Source of the DNA: Owenia fusiformis
Lineage: Eukaryota; Annelida; Polychaeta; Sabellida; Oweniidae
Length of the DNA: 64,000 nt
Assembly: GCA_903813345.2 (NCBI GenBank)
Contig: CAIIXF020000005.1
Coordinates: 8,805,375-8,869,374 of the forward strand
Direction of reading: 5' to 3'
The position numbers were made by a program, and so were the translations under genes. The notes below the pieces were generated by a model. That model saw nothing but the letters and a program-made list of their open reading frames with translations. It searched no databases and was not told where the DNA came from. Below, piece after piece: positions 57,194 through 64,000 of this stretch (its first letter is position 1; each line of letters starts with the position of its first letter).

Positions 57194-59388
57194 GCAGGCC
57201 CGTCAGATGGGGGGGTGCGATGGGTGCGACCGCACCCCCCTTTGACACCCCCCAAAAAAATTTGAAAAATTAAAAAAACAATTTTGAAAAAAAAAATTTT
57301 TGTAATTTTTTTTCATCATCTCATACGCTTTTAAAGTGCCCAGAAAGCATCAAATAACATCTTAAAATTGTAAAATTTTCTAGAGGGAGTGGTCCACCCC
57401 TCACACCCCCCTCAATACAATGGAAAAGTTCTGAATTTATTTTATGTATTGTCTCAGACACTTTTAAAGTGCCCAAGTGCCCACACATCATCACATAGCT
57501 CTTTGATATAGTCAATGTTTCTGGGGGACTTACACTTGCTCCCCTTCGGGATCCCCATCCCACCTCCCCCTCTGGCACCCTCGCCCCCCTTGACACCCAT
57601 CCAAAAAATTGAAAAAATTGTGATTTTCTCAATTTTTTAATTAACTCATACACTTTGAAAGTGCCCAGAGAGCAATAAATAGCGTTTTAAAATTGTAAAA
57701 TTTTCTAGGGGGAGTGGACCACCCCTCACACCCCAAAAAACAATTGAAAAGTTCTGAATTTATTTTATATATCATCTCAGACACATGTAAAGTGCCCAGA
57801 CATCATCAAATAGCTCCTTGATATAGTCAATGATTCTGGGAGACTAACACTTACTCGCCCTCTTGCATCCCCACACCACCTCCCCCTCTGGCACCTCCCC
57901 CTTTGACATCCCCCAAAATATTGTGATTTTTTTCAAAAATTTTTATAGTGTCATACACTTCGAAAGTGCCCAGGAAGCACCAAATAGCATCCTAAAATTG
58001 TAAAATTTTCCAGGGAAGTAGGCCACCCCTCACACCCCCCCACAAAACAATTGACAAAAATTCTGAATTTATTTCAAGCATTGTCTCAGACACTTTTAAA
58101 GTGCCAAGACTTCATCAAATAGCACCTTGATATGGTCAATGTTTCTGGGGGCAGATATGGGGGACAAACACTTGCTCCCCCTCTGGCACCCTAATCCCAC
58201 CTCCCCCTCTGGCATCCCCTTTGACACCCCCAAAAATTGAAAAAAATGAATTTTTTTTGATTGACTCATACACTTTAAAAGTGCCCAGAAGCACCAAATA
58301 TCATCTTAAAATTTTCTGGAAGAGTTGACCACCCCTCACACCCCCACAAAACAATTGAGAAAACTTTGAATTTCATGTATTGTCTCAGACATTTTTAAAG
58401 TGCCCAGACATCATCAGATGGCACCTTGATATGGTCATTGTTTCTTGGGGCAACCCCTCGCTCTCCCTCTGGCACTCCACCCCACTTCACCCTCTCAATC
58501 TCTTTGACATCCCCAAAAAGAATTTGAAAAAATTCACTTTTTATTGACTCATTCACTTTAAAAGTGCCCAGAAAGCACCAAATGGGATCTCAAAAGTGCA
58601 AATTTTCTAAGGGGAGTAGGTCACTCCTAGCCTCACAAGTTTGGAAGTTGCATTTGTTATTTTAAACACTTTAAAAGTGCCTAGAAGTCACCAAGTGACA
58701 TGATGAAATCATAAAAACATAAAAATTTCTGGCAGCCCACTCCAAAAACTAAAGCATTCATTTACTCAAACACATTAAAAGTGCTCAGAATTAACCAGAC
58801 AGCAAATTGAATTAGTGAAATGGTTATAATGAAAACACGCGCCACGCGCCAATGCGCTAATAGAAAATGATCCTTCCCCCACGATGTGTGCGCATGTTTT
58901 AAGCGCATGTTTATGATTGGTCTATACCCTTGGCCCAGGGACATGTATAATTAGGGTTATGACTCCCTGGGAACTTGTCAGAACATTGACAGTTCAAAGA
59001 CTGTAATTTCCCTTGCTGCCCCCCTAAGAAGAAAATGATTGAAAAAAATCTGAATTTCTTATCAATAGATTCTATTTCAATTAAAACACCTTGAAAGGGT
59101 CCAGAAATCACTAAATGTGATCTTGAACTGGTAAAAGTTCTCGGGCATTTATGCCCTTCTAGTAAGCTTACACCCTCCCCCTATTCCAGTGTTTCTCCAA
59201 ATTTCTCATACAATATTTAGTCTAAAAACAATACGAAAACAATAAAATACTACAAAATATAGGGAGTAACCGACCCCCCCCCTCCTTTGACTTACGCAAT
59301 TTGATTTACGCGGCAAAAAATTGACAATTTTATTTTCTCTTTAGTTAAAACCGCACCCCCCTTGGAGAAAAGTGTCTTACGGGCCTGC
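57194..59388. mobile_element. 2.2-kb TIR element with internal tandem repeats
   Basis: Ends GCAGGCCCGT and ACGGGCCTGC, each flanked by TAT (57191-57193, 59389-59391), a three-base duplication. Inside are about six imperfect units of 216-324 bp, each with the half-repeat CACTTTTAAAGTGCCCA and C-rich CACCCC tracts. No transposase frame; the minus-strand open frame at 57321-57653 is repeat text. Confidence 0.8.
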
Positions 59389-60167
59389 TATGTCACTTCC
59401 AAGAAGTAGTGGTGACATTGTTATTTTATTCTTAGTGACTAGCATTCAGCAGTTGGCATGTTATGTTATAAAGTAGCCAGTATTGCTGGAGGTGATATTT
59501 TTCAATGCCTTGATTACTTTTGTTTAGTGGAAGTTTTGATATTATTCTGTGATTAAGAAGTTGTGAAATATTTTAATTATATTCACTGTTTTCTTACCAA
59601 AATTTGGTGTCCATGCACAGTGTCTGGAACCGTGGTGATGTTTTATTATGTTCAATGTCTTAATTTAAGATGATTTTTCAAAGTTATACATCTTCCTGTT
59701 TCATATCTCAAATATGAGACTTCTTAGAAATTAGAAGTAGCAGCTACATGCATCAAAATTGAAGTGCATTTTACACTTAAAAATGTTATCATTGCCCCAG
59801 AGTGCCTGTTACTTGGGCTTGTCTATTAGGTCCATACAGGAGCAGACTTTATATTAACAAGGTGCTGGGGGGGGGGGCAGAAATACTTTGCCAGAAAAAA
59901 ATTTATCCAGTTCTTAAAAATAATTGGTCCCACTTCTATAACAAGGTATTTTTGCAAAAAACCAAGGCCTTAATTGTTGTTTTATAAATGGGTCATTTTT
60001 CAAAAAGGCCTAAAATGAAAAAATATTTGGGCTCAGAAATTATTCCTTTATAGATAGTTAACCCGAGTACTAAATCAAAGAAAATGCTTCCAAACAAAAC
60101 ACACTCCTACTCTGTGGGTCAGAATGTAAGAATCTAGTACCAACAAAAAGTTCTAAAAAGCAAGCCC

Positions 60168-60436
60168 AATGTCCTGTTTAAGAACCCCTATTCTAACTAC
60201 ATGTATTAGAAATGGATTCTAGCAATACTCAACAACATGAATCCACTTGTTGAGACTTGATCAATTTGAGTTCTTCTGAGAAAATGAGGATTTCAGCAAG
60301 GGTGCCATTCTCATTGCTGAAATTCTTATTTTCTCAGAAGAACTAAAATTGATCGAGTCTCAACAAGTAGATTCATGTTGGTGAGTATTGCTTGAATCCA
60401 TTTTCAATAGTTAGAATATCTTAAACAAGACATTAA
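60168..60436. mobile_element. 270-bp near-perfect foldback MITE
   Basis: Arms of about 120 bp (AATGTCCTGTTTAAG... with GTTCTTCTGAGAAAAT) around a loop of roughly 18 bases. The transcript would form a long hairpin. Confidence 0.85.
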
Positions 60437-61209
60437 AGCTTAACTATGGCCTTTTTGAAATTTTGGTTTATTACTAATCTCACGTATGAATGGCTACTGT
60501 GGCTCAGATAGAAAAGGGGTGAAACACACTTGTACCAGGGATGTAACAATGGGAAAATATTCCGATTTATTCAGTTTATTTATGGGGATACCAACATAAC
60601 CATTGACTAGTCATACAGCAAATATTTTTTGACTTTCGTTCGTACATAAAAATGATTAAGAATGTAGTAATAAACTTATCCAAATAAAAACTTGAAAAAA
60701 AACTAATATATTCCCTTTTTAGATGCCAGACACAAATTGACTGTGCACTACACACTTTTGACTACTTGTTGTAAATCAATTTAGACAACTTGAGTAGATT
60801 CAGCATTACTCAATGATATACCAAAGTAGAATCAAAGTCCAAGGTTGATGACTCAAACACCTGATTATCAGTCACTATATATATTTATATAAAAATGTAA
60901 TACCATATTATATGGTGATGAAAATGTTTGTATGTGCATGAATGTAAAGGGAATGATCTTTGTCATTTTTATATACACCGAGGATTACAGCTAAATAGAC
61001 TAGAATAAAAGTACAATATAAGAAGTATGTAAAAGTATAATATAAGAAGTTAACAGCAGCTTATACCTGTGGATGTTGGATTATATATAAAAAGGAAACA
61101 TATCCTTATACTTATAAAACCACCAAGAAAATCTAAAAATGGATCAGCATGTAAGGATGTGGTTTATTCAGGCTTAACAAACCATTCAGTTCTGGCCATC
61201 TTATTGGAT

Positions 61210-61283
61210 ATATCGAGTGTCCCAAAAAAATGAGACACTTTTTGCCAAGTAAAAAGTGTCTCATTTTTTGGGACACCCGATAT
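61210..61283. repeat. 74-bp hairpin with 34-bp arms
   Basis: ATATCGAGTGTCCCAAAAAA pairs with TTTTTTGGGACACCCGATAT around a six-base loop. It is flanked by TA and resembles a minimal MITE or microRNA-like hairpin. Confidence 0.8.
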
Positions 61284-61797
61284 AATTAAGTTCATATCAA
61301 ATGAGTATCCTATTATATATGAGTGATACAATATTTACTCACAAGTGGATATGAAGTAACAATATCCATGAGTGGATAAAAACATATTATGAGTAAATCA
61401 TAGGATGTTATTTTTATTTCATAGATTTAAATAATTCAAACCAAACTTTCCAATGACTGATTGGTTAACTGTCAGCATCATGTTGAGTTAAGTAGCAAAA
61501 ATCTGTTCACCATTGATATGATGCCTCATCTTATGGTTTAAAAACTGTATTAGATGGTTAAGTGAAAATGTGTCACAATTATGATATTTCTCCCTTGGTT
61601 ATAAAAATGCTAGTTAGTCTGTCTGTTTGATCATTGGTTTGGATATTGGGGGCTGGTTGTGTTTCAGTAATACTAAAGGTTTCTTCTCATTTGGCCATAC
61701 TATGAATACATATTAACAAACAGAGATTGGCATCATTTCATATATATACAAATGCTAATACTGCTGATGCTAAAGATTACTCCTGCTTTATTTTCAG

Positions 61798-63711
61798 GTT
61801 TTAAACAAAATAATCCTGGATTTTCAAAATGGCATCTATAAGCAGTATGAGTCCAATGACGCCACCTGGTATGGCAAGGACGCCCAGCAGTAACGGATCA
61901 GATTTTATCGTTCTTTCGAGGCCACCATCATCTGTGAATGGGCAAGCTTTAGTTGATGAGCAGTTTGAGTTACAAGAACGTGCAGAATTCGATCTATCTC
62001 TTAGCTCACTTAGCGCATTGACCATGGATGAAGCAATGGACAGAATAAAGGACCTCCTTCTGGAGAACAGAAGTCTGAAAGGTTTAAGTTATTGTATTTT
62101 ATCATGATGAATTATGTTATGTTAATTCTTAGTATATTGCATCCTAAGCTATTTGAACTATTTTTGATTTTTGATATTATATTATTATATATTATATAAA
62201 TATATATAGTATATAAATTATATGCTATGTATATTTGGACTGGTATGATCGTAAATTTGAAGTTGATTTGTAAACATACACTGTTCCATGACATTTTTCA
62301 TTCACAAGTTACCAGATTTTCTCTCCGTTATTGACTCAAAAGAAAATGAAACTGTTTTTGTTATTACAGAGTCTATTTTAACTTGAAGGTTGTTCACCAA
62401 CCCTTGTACCATTTGCAAATATGTAACCTTGTACAACTTTGGGAGTTCTATGCGTCATATACTGCCATAAATAAGTCTCGAGTTATTTCAAGTATTAGGT
62501 CAAAGGTCATTTTATTTATCATCAAAATCATAGAACTGCCTTAGTTCTGAATCATAGATTTTGAATACTGTATTGTAAAACATATTAAATTCACAGACAT
62601 CTTTAATTTGGTGTAAAATTACTTAGGATGCAGGGAATTTCAAATTGTATTCCTGGCACAAATTGAGGGATGCAAAAATGCAAAAACATGAGGTTGCGAA
62701 AAGAAACGAATGTATATATTCACAAAAATTGCTCCAATAAAGTTAAAGTGTGAATATCGATTGCCGAGTCGTATCCAATGATCCTGGGCCTATCGTAAAA
62801 TGAAAGCTTTGAATATGTTGTTGCCTTTAAAAATGTATCTATTTTCCATGTATGCAACTAGAATTTGTGCACATACCTTATAATGATCGATAATGGCAAA
62901 GGAAAATCCTCTAATTCTGCGTCATATTTTCTCCTTCGACATCCGCCATTTTTTATTAAACCAGAAGTTTTTTCTCTGACGTCCGCGCAATGTTTTTTCA
63001 CTTTTATTTCAGATTACGCTTCGGATTCAACTTTTAATGCTTTCTAATAATCGTTAAGTGTTTTCTATAAGAAAGATTTCATAAAAAGACTCACACTATC
63101 AGAGATTTTATCGATTCGAGCAGCCAGAAAAATTAGTTTCAATTTCGCCCGCTAGGTGTTTCGATGTCGACTTGGAAAGAATTTGAAAAATCTATGAGTG
63201 GGACTCCTTGTATGGAATTGTAGATTCTAAACGATTTGCCAGTTCTACTGGTTGATGAATATTGCCATATGCATACATTTTTATAAAATAGGAATAAGGA
63301 AGAAGATGTTGGACCAAACTTCACCCCGATAGCTCAGAAAATGTAAAATTTCTCCATTTTTCTCTCCACAGACCTTAGAGCCGCTTTAATGTGTTTTACA
63401 GTAATGGGTGTCTATTTGTCATAGAGGGTGTCATGAATCCCCCCCCTCCCCTGACAAAAGAATAGAAGAAAAGTTTCCTAATTTTAACTTAAGGTCATGT
63501 TTTTTGTTCTAGAAATTAGAATTTTGAAGTGGTGAACCCCTTCCTCCCACCAATGGTATTTGTTTTAAAATTAAAACATGTATGCATGTAATTTGATTCA
63601 GAAACTATTGCTGGAAACAATACAGCAATGAGGGAACAATATGACCTGTTGTCACAATGGAGGCAACAGATGCAGACAACATCAGAGGAAACGAAACAAA
63701 GATACGAGCAG
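61798..63711 (+). CDS. NEMO/optineurin-like protein, N-terminal exons (3' partial)
   Basis: Exon boundary with 5'UTR at 61798 (after TTTTCAG), ATG at 61829, first coding exon to 62081 (phase 1), second coding exon 63602-63711 (phase 0 out). The reading frame continues off the right edge. Residues about 65-120 (LTMDEAMDRIKDLLLENRSL then ETIAGNNTAMREQYDLLSQW) match the N-terminal NEMO coiled coil shared by IKKgamma and optineurin. Residues 24-29 read SDFIVL, an F-x-x-L LC3-interacting motif preceded by Ser and Asp, as in optineurin. An upstream non-coding exon is implied by the acceptor. Optineurin is somewhat favoured over NEMO because of the LIR, but the ubiquitin-binding region and zinc finger lie outside the window. 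Confidence 0.8.
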
Positions 63712-63856
63712 GTACACAATTTGTGCTTTTGTATCCCCTTTTCACCTCACATGGTGACCCTGTGTACCCGATGATTCATCCATCTGTCCATAGGTACATC
63801 AACAATTGTCAAACAAATTGGTCACAGCTTACCTAATTTAGGAAAAATTAGCTTTT

Positions 63857-63998
63857 TGTCACCAGCACAATTGGTGACATGTTGTTATAGCCTCCAACTT
63901 CATTGTGGATGGTTTTCAGTAGTTGGTGTTCAGCAGTTGGTGTTCAGTGTTTGACATCTGTAACAAATGGCAGGTGGTGACATTTTGCATGTTAATGC
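63857..63998. repeat. GTCACCACC dispersed element, inverted copy
   Basis: Same family in the opposite orientation, ending GGTGGTGACATTTTGCATG at the right edge of the window. More decayed relatives lie near 56930-57030 and 59414-59510. Confidence 0.75.
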
Positions 63999-64000
63999 CT

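Larger units (their letters stand above)
59389..61797. other. Intergenic or upstream region of the NEMO/optineurin-like gene
   Basis: No coding exon recognised. It must contain the promoter and probably a 5'UTR exon, since the first coding exon is preceded by a splice acceptor. It holds a G11 tract at 59868-59878 and two hairpin elements (60168, 61210). Confidence 0.5.

Noticed and set aside
57321-57653. 110-residue minus-strand open frame
   Set aside because: Lies wholly in tandem repeat text of the 57194-59388 element and is not kept in the neighbouring units.

Overview
The window is nuclear DNA of an animal. It is AT-rich, its genes are split into many short exons with GT-AG introns, and its introns are full of small foldback transposons and minisatellites. 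The gene set (an animal 4-coumarate-CoA-ligase-like enzyme, a periphilin, ribosomal protein L18a, a NEMO/optineurin protein), the many TGTACATGTACA-type words and the mobile-element load suggest a marine invertebrate such as an echinoderm, hemichordate or lophotrochozoan. I cannot choose between these from sequence alone.

Layout. (1) 2428-19562, minus: a 4CL-like acyl-CoA ligase, ten coding exon positions resolved; the last exon lies off the left edge. Exon position 6 is present as three homologous 172-bp copies and position 7 as two homologous 101-bp copies, all with matching splice phases. This looks like a mutually exclusive exon cassette that would swap the acyl-binding pocket. The acceptor of exon 4 has been amplified with its flank into a roughly ten-copy, 108-bp array. 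(2) 19563-25980: intergenic, with foldback elements and a minisatellite. (3) 25981-44633, minus: a periphilin-1-like gene. Its C-terminal Lge1-type domain is clear, and its N-terminal exons encode an RRM that I do not know from vertebrate periphilin. (4) 44820-50560: a 53-bp-unit satellite array broken by two transposon-like insertions with terminal inverted repeats. (5) 52459-55654, minus: a complete four-exon RPL18A gene with a 5'TOP-like start. (6) 55655-61797: intergenic, dominated by a 2.2-kb TIR element carrying internal tandem repeats. (7) 61798-63711, plus: the 5' end of a NEMO/optineurin-like gene with a candidate LIR motif, running off the right edge.

The genes are unrelated housekeeping or metabolic genes, not a pathway cluster. 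The most interesting system is the ligase exon cassette; the best secondary signals are the amplified splice acceptor, the RRM-periphilin architecture, and several transposon families whose target-site duplications or empty sites can be read directly. All exon boundaries were worked out by hand from splice signals, phase continuity and remembered family sequence; none is supported by transcripts.
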